A DNA stretch of 64,000 bases from Microcoleus asticus IPMA8 (GCF_013179805.1 NZ_SRRZ01000017.1:1-64000); one strand, 5' to 3'. Positions 1-9,779 are shown, counted from the stretch's first letter. Notes: a model not told the origin generated them from the letters alone. Program-made: numbers and translations.

Positions 1-640
1 ACTTTTTTTAAGCTAATTGCTCCGACAACTGTGAATGAGAGCGCCGCGATAGAATGGTTTTAAATCGTAGACTCTATTACCACAGAGTGAACGTGCATGG
101 GTTCGTGTTAACCCCAATAAAACGCCCATTTCATCCAAAAAAACCAGGTTGTCAGGGTCAATATTTTTCACTTTTTCCCAATATTCACACCTGAGAATTT
201 GTACTCTTTCAGTGGCAGACTGACTACTGCGTACGGTCTTTTTTTTCGCGTTAAATTTTCTTTTTGTAATTCACGACACATCATGCTAGGACTGACAGCT
301 TCCTTGTAGTTCATCAGCCAATATTCACTTGGGTTCTGACAGCGTGCTATCCGGATATTTTTATACCATCTGGGTTAATTCAGTCCGGTGCGAGTTTAAC
401 ACACTTTTCATGCTTCCAAGAAAGTTTTTTGGGTTGAACGTGACCAGTCGTTTGTTTTTGTTTTTAAATTTTTTTAACAAACGCTTTACTCACATCAAAA
501 CGTTGGGCTACTTTCCTGACTGATGTATCACCTTGTTCATAGGCTTTCACTATTTTTTTACCAAACTCGATCGAATAAGCTTTCATTTTTTCTGCTGATG
601 TACTCAATAGAGTGTACCACATATACATGGAATCTGCTGT
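1..640 (-). mobile_element. IS630-family insertion remnant, transposase frameshifted, cut by the window edge
   Basis: The minus strand carries an IS630-type transposase start (MKAYSIEFGKKIVKAYEQGD, ATG near 585) followed by RKVAQRFDVSKAFVKK, the usual helix-turn-helix. The reading frame then stops near 464. Further on, another frame reads NIDPDNLVFLDEMGVLLG and LTRTHARS..NRVYDLKPFYRG, the conserved second half of the same family with its DE-type catalytic block. At least two frame changes separate the parts, so the transposase is not functional. The element lies inside the helicase remnant: upstream of the transposase ATG the sequence becomes helicase coding (ICYNRSLASYVKSVL). The right boundary near 640 is an estimate; the left end is outside the window. 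Confidence 0.8.
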
Positions 641-1107
641 ATCTAGAACAGACTTCACATAAGAAGCAAGACTTCTATTATAGCAAATAATCAAAATTCT
701 CGGGTTCTCTAGAATTTTATTTGCTAATAACTTAGCTCGCGATAGCAGAATTAAAGTTTTACCTGAACCGGCTACCCCATAAATAATACGATGCCCTGTA
801 CCGATCGCTTTAACTATACATTCTTGACGATAATCTAAAGTTTTAATTATCGCATAAGTATTATTTGTAGATTAAATTTCCACTTTTTTTATCGCTATTT
901 CCGGGTAAAGGATACCCTTAATAGTTTCTATTTGCTCCGCTGTGAGAGGTGAGAAAGAGAATTTAACAGCAAAATTTTTTGTTAATCTACTAACTAATTC
1001 TCTACGATCGACCTTGCTCAATAATTGTAATTCATCTTTATAGATGACTTGGCTAGACCGTAAATTTTCATAAATATTATTTTGCGTGGCTTGCTCTTGT
1101 GTGAGAT
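641..1107 (-). pseudogene. NERD-domain DNA helicase, middle fragment (between the two insertion sequences)
   Basis: The minus strand reads LTQEQATQNNIYENLRSSQVIYKDEL, then a TAA stop at 872-874. In the same frame after the stop it reads TLDYRQECIVKAIG and IIYGVAGSGKTLILLSRAKLL. GVAGSGKT is the Walker A motif of UvrD-type helicases that carry an N-terminal nuclease-related (NERD) domain. The fragment ends where the IS630 remnant begins, so all motor motifs after Walker A are missing from this window. It is the continuation of the N-terminal fragment at 2395-2893; the two parts join in frame if the IS4 element is removed. Confidence 0.8.
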
Positions 1108-2385
1108 CTGGGGGGGGTAACAAAGAGGCTTAGGATATAGACCAAATAAGGGTTGCAGCCCTCATACCTTGTTCATAAAAGCGACGTTTAGAAGGAGTTA
1201 ACTTCATTAACTGTTGCATCTCCAAAGCATATTGTTCTAGATAACCAACCCACTTTTCGGCATCTACGCCAACACCAAATGTACTCCGTCTACGATATTT
1301 TTTCTTGGGTTCTTTGCGACGAGATACATATTTTTGTACCTGCTTTTTTCTCAATTCAGTGCCTTGAAATATTGCCGAACTGTAGGCAAGCGTCATCAGG
1401 AGAATCATATTAATAAGTCTGTTTCCTTTGAGGCTAGTCCCTTCAAGATCGTAGCCTCCTTTTTTGCAGTCTCGAAACATTTCTTCAATGCCCATCCGCT
1501 GCTTATAAGCATTGATTGCTGCTGGCAATGAACCTAAATCCGTGAGAATAAACCAAGCTTCTTTAACTTGATATTTCCCATAATTTCTTTGCCATTTACA
1601 AGCAAGCTCAAATCCGGTTGGAGGCCCGTGTTTTTCTCACTTTTTTTCCTTGAACATACAAAGATGTTCCTGGTACTATTCCTAATTCATCTAACCGTTG
1701 CCAAATTAAATTTTCCATTTCGATACAATGATTTTTTTTGAGTCTCAAGCAAAACGACACACCCTTTGATTTAAGCCAGTTTCCTAAATCAACAGAACAA
1801 AATTCACGGTCTCCTAAAACGATAACTTTATCTGATGAAAATAATGGTAAAATTTGCTCTAAATTTTTAGTTTGTGACTCCAAGTTACTGTTTCCTAATT
1901 TTGGCAACAGCGACCAGTATAATGGAATTGCTCTTTTTTCCCAGATTAGGCTAACCATAAAAAGATTAATGCGCCCCCATTGACTGCGGTCAATTGCGAT
2001 TGATAAACGAGTACCAACACGACAATAAGTTGTCAACCAATAAGTAATTAATGGGAACCAAATTAATGAAATAGTTAAGTTTGGCAAATCCAAAAATCTT
2101 TGTAACTTACGTCGCCGAGTTTCGCTGGTAATTAGAGAGGGAAATACGCGGGAGAGCCGTTCTAATCTGATTTGTTTTTCGGATTGTATCACGGGTAACA
2201 AGATTTCAATCAGCTTAAACTGAGCTAACGTTAGTTTTTTTTCTCTCAGGAATGCGGTAGAATGTTGGTATCATTATTTTTTGGATAGGCAAGCGTATAA
2301 CAATTTTGCTGCCTATCTTTTTTGAGCAGCGGATTGGCTCAATCCTTACTCCCTCTTTGTTTCAGCCTGGTTGTTACCCCCCCAG
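1108..2385 (-). mobile_element. IS4-family insertion sequence, complete ends with 9-bp target duplication
   Basis: The two ends are imperfect inverted repeats: CTGGGGGGGGTAACAAAGAGG at the left and, read from the other strand, CTGGGGGGGTAACAACCAGG at the right. The bases directly outside are the same 9-mer, GTGTGAGAT, at 1099-1107 and 2386-2394. A 9-bp duplication suits the IS4 family. Taking the element and one copy of the 9-mer out restores helicase reading frame (VMSNLTQEQATQNNIY), which proves both the boundaries and the interrupted gene. Length is about 1.28 kb. The transposase inside is frameshifted, so the copy is probably dead unless helped in trans. Confidence 0.9.
1130..2274 (-). 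pseudogene. IS4-family DDE transposase with two frameshifts
   Basis: The likely start is the ATG at 2272-2274 (MIPTFYRIPE). A run of eight A residues near 2237 shifts the frame, after which LTLAQFKLIEILLPVIQSEK leads into the long open part. A second one-base shift lies near 1612, where RKTRASN should continue as FELACKWQRNYGKYQVKEAW. Catalytic blocks are readable: D1 in AIDRSQW, D2 in VLGDREF, and the IS4 signature Y-x2-R-x3-E-x6-K in YKQRMGIEEMFRDCK. With two frame changes in separate places this is a pseudogene; sequencing error at the homopolymer could account for one of them. Confidence 0.85.
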
Positions 2386-2394
2386 GTGTGAGAT

Positions 2395-2893
2395 TAGACA
2401 TTACGGTGCAAGTACCCACCGGAAAATTTATATTTTCTGGGTTTGTTGAATCAGTTAAAATAGAATATTCTTGGAATTGAGATAAAATTGGATCTAAATG
2501 ATTGTTTAAAGCTTTAGTAGGTGAAGGTAAAATATCTAATTCTTCCGTTACTTCAGCCGTTTGAGGGGCGCGCTTACGGGTACGCCTACCTTCTCTATTT
2601 TCGAGGTTTGATTGCTAAATTTGTAGGTTTTGATTCGTTTGTTGCTGAAGCTTAATTTTAAAGTTATGGCTATCAACCTCCACTATCTGATAAAAAAAAT
2701 TGCAAAGTGCTATTATAAGTAACCCAAAGTCAGGTGCAAGTATAGTAAAATATGAATAAGGCAAACTTCCTTGAATACTTGATTCATACCAGACATAAAA
2801 ATCATTTGGCAAGTTATCACGCAATACTTCATATAAAGTGAATTCTCCTTGATTCATGCTTTTTGTCGTTGAATCAGGAACCATAAGAGCCAT
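2395..2893 (-). pseudogene. NERD-domain DNA helicase, N-terminal fragment
   Basis: The ATG at 2893 begins MALMVPDSTTKSMNQGEFTLYEVLRDNLPNDFYVWYES, typical of the NERD nuclease-helicase family. A TAG stop lies at 2613-2615, but the same frame continues afterwards with LDILPSPTKALNNHLDPILSQF and NINFPVGTCTVMSN up to the IS4 insertion point. The NERD nuclease usually has D-x-E-x-K in LVLEVKGW; here the region reads APDFGLLIIALCNFF, so the E-x-K pair is gone. Between the stop and the domain lies a palindromic repeat near 2550-2592 (GGCGCGCTTACGGGTACGCC) that seems to have been inserted in frame. The gene was therefore decaying by several routes. Confidence 0.8.
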
Positions 2894-3001
2894 AACCTAT
2901 CCTCACATACTTAGATTGAGTGCAAATTCTGATTCTTTTCAACAAAGAACCTAATGGAAAAATAAGTGTAGGGGTCTATTCCCCTACACTCATTTATAAC
3001 C

Positions 3002-6000
3002 CTATTCTACTCCCTCAATCCGGTCTTCAACCTCCTGATAAAGTTCACGCAAGCGATCCAAATTGTTCTCCGAAGTTTCCCAATAACCCCGGCCATTCAC
3101 CTCCAGCAAAGTGCTGACAATCTTGCGGAACGAATGAGGATTTAAGTTCAGCAAACGCTTCTGCATCTCCTCATCTTGGATAAACGTAGTGTTGACATCC
3201 TCATACACCCAATTATCCACAGCGCCCGCCGTCGCACTCCATCCAGTCGTATTCACCAGACGCTTAGAAATCTCCCGCACACCTTCATAGCCGTGCGACA
3301 ACATCCCCTCGTACCACTTCGGATTCAGCAGCTTAGTCCGCGAATCTAAACGCACGGTTTCTGATAGCGTCCGCACCTGCGCGTTGGCTGTCGTCGTATC
3401 AGCAACAAAGGATGCCGGTTTCTTCCCATCTGCGCGCAAACTGCCGATCAATTTAGTCGGGTCGGAGTCGAAATAGTGCGACACGTCGGTTAGGGAAATC
3501 TCGGCAGAATCCAAGTTCTGGAAAGTGACTTCCGCAGTTTTTAAGGATGATTCAAAAATCTTCCGGTCTTGTTCCATTGTTCCGGGGTTGTCGGAAGAAA
3601 AGGCGAAGGATTTGCGGGTTAAGTACATTTCCTGCAACTCGGCTTCGCTTTCCCAAGTGCTGTTTTCCACCGCCAAGTTGACGTTAGATGAATAGGAACC
3701 AGAAGCATTGGAAAATACCCGGGTTGCTGCTTGTCGCAGGTTGATTCCCATTTCTTCCGCTTGCTTCAGGGCGTGTTTGCGGACGAAGTTCATTTCTAAC
3801 GGTTCGTCGGCTTCCGCTGCCATTTTCACGGCTTTATCTAACAAATTCATTTGGTTGATGAACAAGTCGCGGAATACACCAGAACAGTTAATTACTACGT
3901 CGATCCGAGGGCGTCCCAACTCTTCTAAAGAAAGCAATTCGAGTTTGTTTACCCGGCCCAATGCGTCGGGAACTGGCTTCACTCCCACCATCCACATTAC
4001 TTGGGCGAGGGATTCGCCGTAAGTCTTGATGTTGTCGGTTCCCCACAACACAACGGCGATCGTCTCTGGGTAATTTCCGCCGTTATCAACGCGCTGTCTT
4101 TCTAACAGCCGATCGACTACAAGCTTAGCAGACTTAACCGCCCCCGTTGTTGGGATTGACTGCGGGTCTAAAGCGTGCATATTCTTGCCAGTCGGCAAAA
4201 CATCAGGGTTGCGAATCGGATCGCCACCGGGGCCAGGCAGAACATACTCGCCTTCTAACGCGCGCAACAAAGCGCCTAATTCGTTGTCGGCACAAACTTG
4301 CTGCAAGCAGAATTCCAGATACTCAAACAGCGGTTTAATCGGTTCTGGATCGATTTTTTTGTAACCGGCGGCGTACAAGGCATCAATCCAAGGTGTTTTC
4401 TTGCCCATGTTGAAGAAATTCAACTTAGAAACAAGGGAAACTCTACCCTCAGCATCGGTTTGTTCCTTCACTAAAGCGCCAACGGCATCCCGACAGGCTA
4501 AAGTGATGTTTTGCAGCAATTCGACATCACTTAAAATGCCTTTGTCGCTGTTGGTGTAAATTTCGCCGATATCGCGTCCGAGACTGTTAGCGATAATTCG
4601 CGGCAAGCTGATCAGCCCGTCTTCTTCGCGGTCTAAATTGGCTATATTCACCAAAGTTGCGATCGCCTCTTCCGCAGTCGGCGGCTTACCGATAACGTGC
4701 AAACCGCAAGGTAACAACCGCGACTCAATCTCCATCAACTTGCGGTAAACCAAGCCAACTAAATTGTCGCGTTCCTCCGGAGTCATTCCCGCAGCAACCC
4801 CTCTTTCTTGTTCGGGAGGTAGCGCAATATCTTTGTCCAAATTCACCAAACGGCATTTTTCGACGATCGCATCAACAATCGGCACACCGCGCCCAGTCTC
4901 TTTCAAAGTTTGATAAGAAGCAATTAACTCGCTGAGTTCCTGCAAACCTTTGTACAAACCAGCATTTTCAGCCGGAGGAGTCAGATAGCTGATTGTTTCA
5001 GCATAACTGCGGCGCTTGGCAATTGTTGCCTCGCTGGGATTGTTGGCAGCGTAATAATAGATATTGGGAATTTTGCCGATCAGACTGTCGGGATAACATT
5101 CCCCAGACATTCCCATCTGCTTACCGGGCATGAATTCTAGCGAACCGTGAGTGCCAAAGTGCAGCACCGCATCCGCACCCCAAATGCGCTCCAAATATGT
5201 GTAGTAAGCAGCAAAACCGTGGTGCGGGCTGGCGGAACGAGAGAATAACAACCGCATCGGATCGCCTTCGTATCCAAAAGTAGGTTGCACTCCGATAAAC
5301 ACATTGCCGAAATGTTTGCCGAAAATTAGCAAATTTTGTCCGTCGCTGTTCAAATGTCCCGGAGGCGGGCCCCAATTTTCTTGCAAGCGTTCCGAGTAAG
5401 GAGTGAATTCTTCGTATTCAGCTACGGACATCCGGTAAGCAATATTCAATTCCGGAGTTTGGTATTGGGCTGTTGCGTCGTGGATGACTTCTTGCATCAG
5501 TTTTTCAGCGGAATCCGGCAATTCAGGCAAGTCGTAACCGTTGCCTTTTAAGGCTTTCAATACTTGGTAAATTGAGCCGAAAACGTCTAAATAAGCGGCT
5601 GTTCCGACGTTGCCTTTGTCGGGCGGGAAACTGAAAACTGTGATCGCAACTTTTTTATCTAATTTTGGTTTGCGGCGCAGCATTGCCCATTTCATGGCGC
5701 GCTGGGAAATTGCTTCGATTCTATCTTGCAAGGCGATCGCCTTGCCAGTTGCGCCGTCTCTTCCCGACAAAATAATCGGTTCGATCGCGCCATCCAACTC
5801 GGGGATGGCAATTTGCAAAGCAACTTGAATCGGGTGCAAGCCTAAATCGCTATTTTCCCACTCTTCCGTCGTTTGGAAAACCAGTGGCAAAGCCACCATG
5901 TAAGGGCGATTTAATTTTTTCAAAGATTCGATCGCCTTCGGGTGATCTTGTCTCGCCGGGCCGCCCACCAGCGCAAAACCTGTCAGAGAAACTACTGCAT

Positions 6001-6997
6001 CAATTATTGGCAGCGGTGCAACACCTTTCGCCCCAACTTCCAAGAAAAAAGTTTCGACGGGTTTCGAGAAGTCCAAACCGCCTGCAAAAATCGGCACCAC
6101 CCGCGCCCCCATTGCCTCCAATTCCTGCACCATTGCTACATAGTGCGCGTCATCTCCCGTGACTAAGTGAGTCCGCTGCAACACCAAGCCGATGCAAGGT
6201 GCGAGGGGGTCTTTGAGGTCTGCCGAAATATCTTTGCGGGCGTTGTACCAGGTGAGGTATCCTTTGACATCCTCAAACATCGACGGTGCCAAAGGATGCC
6301 AAATTCCCATGTCCGGGTAGACAACGGGCTCTTCAAAAGTTAACTGTTCCTGTCCTTTGAAAACATATTTATGTGACAGCATCAGCAAAAAGTTTTCCAA
6401 GTTTTCTTGGGAACCGCCCAGCCAATACTGGAAACTCAGCATGAAGTTTCGCGCATCTTGGGCTTTGTCGATAGGCAAATATTTCAGCACTTTCGGCAAA
6501 GTTTGCAGCAGTTTCAGCATTCCGTCTTGGAAGGAACTCCCGGATTTTTCCTTCCGTTTTTTCATGAATTCGCCGATCGCACTTTTGCTTTGTCCCAACT
6601 GTGCCATCGAGAAACTGCCCATTTTATTTAGCCGCATCACCCCTGGCATCGACGGGAAGACGACGGCGACATCCAAGCTGTCGCGCAGCGGTTCAACTGC
6701 CGCTACCACTTTTTCTGCCAAATCTTCGATGAAAATTAGAGAAGCAATAAATACATTGGCATCTGCCACATCCCGCTTGAAGGCCTCGTAATTTTCAGGG
6801 CTGCGGAGTTCCTCGATCAGGTAGCCGCTGATTTCTATTGCCAAATTCGGATTTTTCTGGTTTATCGATCGAACCGCTGCCGACAGGGCGCTTTGATACT
6901 GCGGTTCCAGTACGACATAGACCACCTTCATGAGCGATCGCCCCTGCAAGTTTTCCGGCACAACGTGGCGAATGGTGGGCTTGACGTGAGTGAACAT
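3002..6997 (-). CDS. chlH: Magnesium chelatase subunit H (ChlH)
   Basis: ChlH binds protoporphyrin IX and, with the ChlI-ChlD motor, inserts Mg2+ in the first committed step of chlorophyll synthesis. The 1331-residue length is normal for the cyanobacterial form. The N-terminus MFTHVKPTIRHVVPENLQGR and the following MKVVYVVLEPQYQ match that form closely, and the start has AAAGGAG about 11 nt upstream. Residues about 22-185 form the ChlH N-terminal domain (DUF3479) and the rest is the CobN/Mg-chelatase fold, with VLHFGTHGSLEFMPGKQ as a recognisable core motif. There is no frameshift or missing block. The gene stands alone: downstream is the decayed helicase locus, and upstream lies a 535-bp spacer to the repeat-protein array on the opposite strand. 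Confidence 0.97.
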   Translation of the reverse strand: MFTHVKPTIRHVVPENLQGRSLMKVVYVVLEPQYQSALSAAVRSINQKNPNLAIEISGYLIEELRSPENYEAFKRDVADANVFIASLIFIEDLAEKVVAAVEPLRDSLDVAVVFPSMPGVMRLNKMGSFSMAQLGQSKSAIGEFMKKRKEKSGSSFQDGMLKLLQTLPKVLKYLPIDKAQDARNFMLSFQYWLGGSQENLENFLLMLSHKYVFKGQEQLTFEEPVVYPDMGIWHPLAPSMFEDVKGYLTWYNARKDISADLKDPLAPCIGLVLQRTHLVTGDDAHYVAMVQELEAMGARVVPIFAGGLDFSKPVETFFLEVGAKGVAPLPIIDAVVSLTGFALVGGPARQDHPKAIESLKKLNRPYMVALPLVFQTTEEWENSDLGLHPIQVALQIAIPELDGAIEPIILSGRDGATGKAIALQDRIEAISQRAMKWAMLRRKPKLDKKVAITVFSFPPDKGNVGTAAYLDVFGSIYQVLKALKGNGYDLPELPDSAEKLMQEVIHDATAQYQTPELNIAYRMSVAEYEEFTPYSERLQENWGPPPGHLNSDGQNLLIFGKHFGNVFIGVQPTFGYEGDPMRLLFSRSASPHHGFAAYYTYLERIWGADAVLHFGTHGSLEFMPGKQMGMSGECYPDSLIGKIPNIYYYAANNPSEATIAKRRSYAETISYLTPPAENAGLYKGLQELSELIASYQTLKETGRGVPIVDAIVEKCRLVNLDKDIALPPEQERGVAAGMTPEERDNLVGLVYRKLMEIESRLLPCGLHVIGKPPTAEEAIATLVNIANLDREEDGLISLPRIIANSLGRDIGEIYTNSDKGILSDVELLQNITLACRDAVGALVKEQTDAEGRVSLVSKLNFFNMGKKTPWIDALYAAGYKKIDPEPIKPLFEYLEFCLQQVCADNELGALLRALEGEYVLPGPGGDPIRNPDVLPTGKNMHALDPQSIPTTGAVKSAKLVVDRLLERQRVDNGGNYPETIAVVLWGTDNIKTYGESLAQVMWMVGVKPVPDALGRVNKLELLSLEELGRPRIDVVINCSGVFRDLFINQMNLLDKAVKMAAEADEPLEMNFVRKHALKQAEEMGINLRQAATRVFSNASGSYSSNVNLAVENSTWESEAELQEMYLTRKSFAFSSDNPGTMEQDRKIFESSLKTAEVTFQNLDSAEISLTDVSHYFDSDPTKLIGSLRADGKKPASFVADTTTANAQVRTLSETVRLDSRTKLLNPKWYEGMLSHGYEGVREISKRLVNTTGWSATAGAVDNWVYEDVNTTFIQDEEMQKRLLNLNPHSFRKIVSTLLEVNGRGYWETSENNLDRLRELYQEVEDRIEGVE

Positions 6998-7532
6998 CCG
7001 GTTAGGCTCCTTTAAGATGCTGTTTTCGGGAATCGGGAATTTTTTTATCCCATAAGCATTTTTACCAGAAAACGCTTGCCATTAGGCGATTTGAGCCTGC
7101 ACAGTACACAATTCGACAAATTTCTGGCAACTTTTCGTTACATTTTTTTATAAATTCCTTGAGCAAATACTCCATATTTTATTTACAAAAATTTACTTGA
7201 CATTTTTTTTTTAGTATGTATAGGATTAATGAGTTGGATAAAAATAATTAAAAATTAATCAACGATTGAGAAAGAAATCCTGAAAAAAGTTCCAAGTTTT
7301 GTAGAACCGATCAAACTTGCGATCGAGCAATTAACAGATGGAAAGAAGGCATAATTTGTGAAGGCAGAATGTAGTCTTCGGATAATTGCTGAGTCAAAAA
7401 ATTTGACATTTTACCAGGAACTTAAAACCATTTCATAACATCTGTTTTGTGTAAATTCCCGATCTGCGATCGAGTTTATGGAAAGCTAATTGCTATAAAC
7501 TCTCAAACTCATCAAAACCTCAAGGGGGAAAC
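6998..7532. promoter_or_regulatory. Divergent spacer between chlH and the repeat-protein array
   Basis: This 535-bp AT-rich spacer carries the control regions of two divergent genes. Near chlH there is only its ribosome-binding site (AAAGGAG on the minus strand, about 7005-7011). On the other side, about 7323-7532 is homologous to the leader of the second array gene (8585-8789). The shared blocks are GGAACTTAAAACCATTTCATAA, CGATCGAGT..ATGGAAAGC and CATCAAAACC. A -10-like TGTGTAAAT lies just after the first block. I see no gene here. Confidence 0.5.
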
Positions 7533-8516
7533 ATGGCTAACTACGCAATTTTCGACGAACAATTCTACCTCGCCTCATATCCTTGGGTCAAACCAGCCAT
7601 TGACGCAGGAGTAATCTCATCTGGGAGAGAACACTTTGAAAAATTCGGGCGAGAAGGCGGTCTAACTAAAGTATCGCGTTATTTTGACGAAAATGCTTAC
7701 CTTGCTGGGAATCCAGACCTCGCACCTTTCGTCCGCACAGTCAATCCAAACGCACCTTTTGCGACCGGCCTAGATCACTTTATCCAGTTCGGTTACGATG
7801 AAGGACAGCGCCGCGCCCAAGTATCACCCGAATACAACGAAAGCTTTTATTTAGCAAACAACTCTGAACTCCAACCGTTCGTTCAGAACGGAACTTTCAA
7901 ATCAGGGTACCAGCATTTCGTTCAATTCGGCTCAAAAGAAGGTCGTTTTGGAACTTCATTTTTTGAACCGGAATACTTAAAAGAAAACCCCGACATCGTG
8001 CCGTTTGTCAACTCTGGAAACTTGAAAACAGGCCGGGAACACTTCTTCAATTTTGGACAATTTGAGCCTGCCCGCGACGCGACTTTTGTCGGCACCCGCA
8101 GCAACGATGTTATAACTGGTGTTGGCGTGGGCGATGTCGAACTTGTGGGAGTGGAAGTAGGTATAGATCCCCAAGGCAACCGTCAGTATGAAAGCTTTGG
8201 CACCAATGAATTCGATGTGCTGATTGGCGCCCCGGGAACTAATACATTCGTACTCGGAGTTCCTACTACAGCCGGGAATGTCACCCCGACACCGCTGTAT
8301 TTGGGTAACGGTCAAGCTACGATTCGCAACTTCGACATAGAAAGCGATTTTATCCAACTGCAAGGAACTTCTTTAAGCGGTTACAACCTGATTCCGGTTG
8401 GCAACAATTTGTCAATCCAGCGTTTTGGAGATGTGCTCGGCGTGATTGAAGGAGGAGCAACCTTGGGTTTGAGCTTCCAAGAATCTAACGGTAACGGTAC
8501 TTTCTTGATTGGTTAG
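7533..8516 (+). CDS. Array protein 1: FDExYL-repeat protein with RTX-like C-terminus
   Basis: This 327-residue protein has no signal peptide or membrane segment. Four repeats of 43-50 residues cover residues 7-50, 51-100, 101-143 and 144-187. Each follows the pattern [FY]-[DNE]-E-x-x-[YF]-L-x-x-[NY]-[PS]-[DWE]-[LVI], then G-x-[IFL]-x-[ST]-G-x-x-HF-x-x-FG. After the repeats comes a degenerate RTX-type domain: SNDVITG, EFDVLIGAPG.NTFVLG, ATIRNFDIESDFIQL, and a final NGTFLIG. Similar repeats and C-termini occur in cyanobacterial proteins annotated as hemolysin-type calcium-binding. Such proteins often leave the cell by type I secretion, so an extracellular or sheath role is inferred. No secretion genes are nearby. 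RBS AAGGGGG lies 5 nt before the ATG. Confidence 0.85.
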   Translation: MANYAIFDEQFYLASYPWVKPAIDAGVISSGREHFEKFGREGGLTKVSRYFDENAYLAGNPDLAPFVRTVNPNAPFATGLDHFIQFGYDEGQRRAQVSPEYNESFYLANNSELQPFVQNGTFKSGYQHFVQFGSKEGRFGTSFFEPEYLKENPDIVPFVNSGNLKTGREHFFNFGQFEPARDATFVGTRSNDVITGVGVGDVELVGVEVGIDPQGNRQYESFGTNEFDVLIGAPGTNTFVLGVPTTAGNVTPTPLYLGNGQATIRNFDIESDFIQLQGTSLSGYNLIPVGNNLSIQRFGDVLGVIEGGATLGLSFQESNGNGTFLIG

Positions 8517-8536
8517 TCATTGGTCATTGGTCATTA

Positions 8537-8578
8537 GTCATTAATCATTAGTTAATACTGATGATTAATGACTTTTTT
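8537..8578 (+). terminator. Hairpin plus T-run after array gene 1
   Basis: GTCATTAATCAT (8537-8548) pairs with ATGATTAATGAC (8561-8572) and is followed by TTTTTTA, a plausible intrinsic terminator. The same bases overlap a heptamer-type tandem repeat (GTCATTA/GTCATTG units from about 8515), so the hairpin may have been built from repeat units. It suggests genes 1 and 2 are transcribed separately. Confidence 0.6.
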
Positions 8579-8584
8579 ATGTGG

Positions 8585-8789
8585 AGCAGTTAACGGATAG
8601 AAAAAAGTATAATTGCCCCAACAAAAATAAAGTTTTAGCATAATTAGTGTTCACAAAAATCAATGTTTCACTAGGAACTTAAAACCATTTCATAAAGTCT
8701 GCATTGTATAAATTGTTGATAGCCGATCGAGTGAATGGAAAGCGGATGGGTATTCACGCTCCAAATCATCAAAACCGTAGGAGGAAAAT
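8585..8789 (+). promoter_or_regulatory. Duplicated leader/promoter of array gene 2
   Basis: This leader resembles that of gene 1 in at least four blocks: a GAGCAGTTAACGGATAG-like start, GGAACTTAAAACCATTTCATAA, CGATCGAGT..ATGGAAAGC and CATCAAAACC. TATAAAT about 8708-8714 is a candidate -10 box. A strong Shine-Dalgarno (AGGAGG) lies directly before the ATG. Conservation of the whole leader shows the duplication unit included the promoter. Confidence 0.5.
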
Positions 8790-9779
8790 ATGGCTAACTA
8801 CGCAATTTTTGACGAACAATACTACCTTTCGCAATATCCGTGGCTGAAACCAGCGATTGATGCAGGAATCATCAAATCTGGAAGAGAACACTTTGAAAAA
8901 TTTGGTCAAGCCGCCGGCCTCACAAAAATATCGCGGTATTTTGACGAAGATACTTACCTTCAGGGAAATCCAGACCTTAAACCCTTTGTCCGCACAGTCA
9001 ACCCAAACGCGCCTTTTGCTACAGGCTTAGATCACTTTATTCAGTTCGGTTACGATGAAGAAATTCCTCGTACTCAAGTATCCCCTGAGTACAGCGAAGA
9101 TTTTTATTTAGCAAATAATTCAGAGTTGCTACCGTTTGTAGGCCCCAATGCACCGTTCAAATCGGGATACCAGCATTTCATTCAATTCGGCGTCAAAGAA
9201 GGTCGGTTTGGGACTTCTTTCTTTGAACCCGAATATTTAAAGAAAAACCCTGACATTGTACCGTTTGTCAACTCTGGAGCCTTGAGAACTGGTCGGGAAC
9301 ACTACTTCAATTTTGGGAAAAATGAGCCAAGCCGCTCTGCTACTTTTGTCGGCAGCCGCAACAACGATGTTCTCACAGGCATTGGCGTGGGAAATACCGA
9401 ACTGATTGGAGTGGAAATAGGTATCGATCCCCAAGGCAATCGGCAATTTGAAAGTTCTGGACTCAATGAGTTTGATGTCCTGATTGGTGGCCCGGGAGTT
9501 GATATATTCGTACTCGGCAGTCCTCCTACTACTGGCGGGAATTTCAGCTCGTTCCCGCTCTATTTGGGTAACGGTCAAGCTACTATTCGGAACTTCAACG
9601 CAGAGGATGATTTGATTCAGCTTCAAGGAACTTCTTTAACCAGCTACGACTTGATTCCCATTGGCAACAATTTATCAATCGAGGCTTTTAAATTTGTGCT
9701 AGGCGTGATTGAAGGAGGAGCAAGTTTGAATTTGACCTTCCAACAATCTAACGGTAACGGAACTTTCTTGATTGGTTAG
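8790..9779 (+). CDS. Array protein 2: FDExYL-repeat protein with RTX-like C-terminus
   Basis: This 329-residue paralogue of array protein 1 is alignable over its whole length, with four FDExYL...HFxxFG repeats in the first 185 residues. The C-terminal part reads NNDVLTGIGVGNTELIGVEIG, EFDVLIGGPGVDIFVLG (a GGxGxD-type calcium-binding turn), YLGNGQATIRNF and a final NGTFLIG. It shares its leader with gene 1, while its first repeat (FDEQYYLSQYPWLKPAIDAG and GIIKSGREHFEKFGQAAG) is almost identical to gene 3, which points to exchange between neighbours. There is no signal peptide. Export by type I secretion is an inference from the RTX-like end; the specific function is unknown. Confidence 0.85.
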   Translation: MANYAIFDEQYYLSQYPWLKPAIDAGIIKSGREHFEKFGQAAGLTKISRYFDEDTYLQGNPDLKPFVRTVNPNAPFATGLDHFIQFGYDEEIPRTQVSPEYSEDFYLANNSELLPFVGPNAPFKSGYQHFIQFGVKEGRFGTSFFEPEYLKKNPDIVPFVNSGALRTGREHYFNFGKNEPSRSATFVGSRNNDVLTGIGVGNTELIGVEIGIDPQGNRQFESSGLNEFDVLIGGPGVDIFVLGSPPTTGGNFSSFPLYLGNGQATIRNFNAEDDLIQLQGTSLTSYDLIPIGNNLSIEAFKFVLGVIEGGASLNLTFQQSNGNGTFLIG

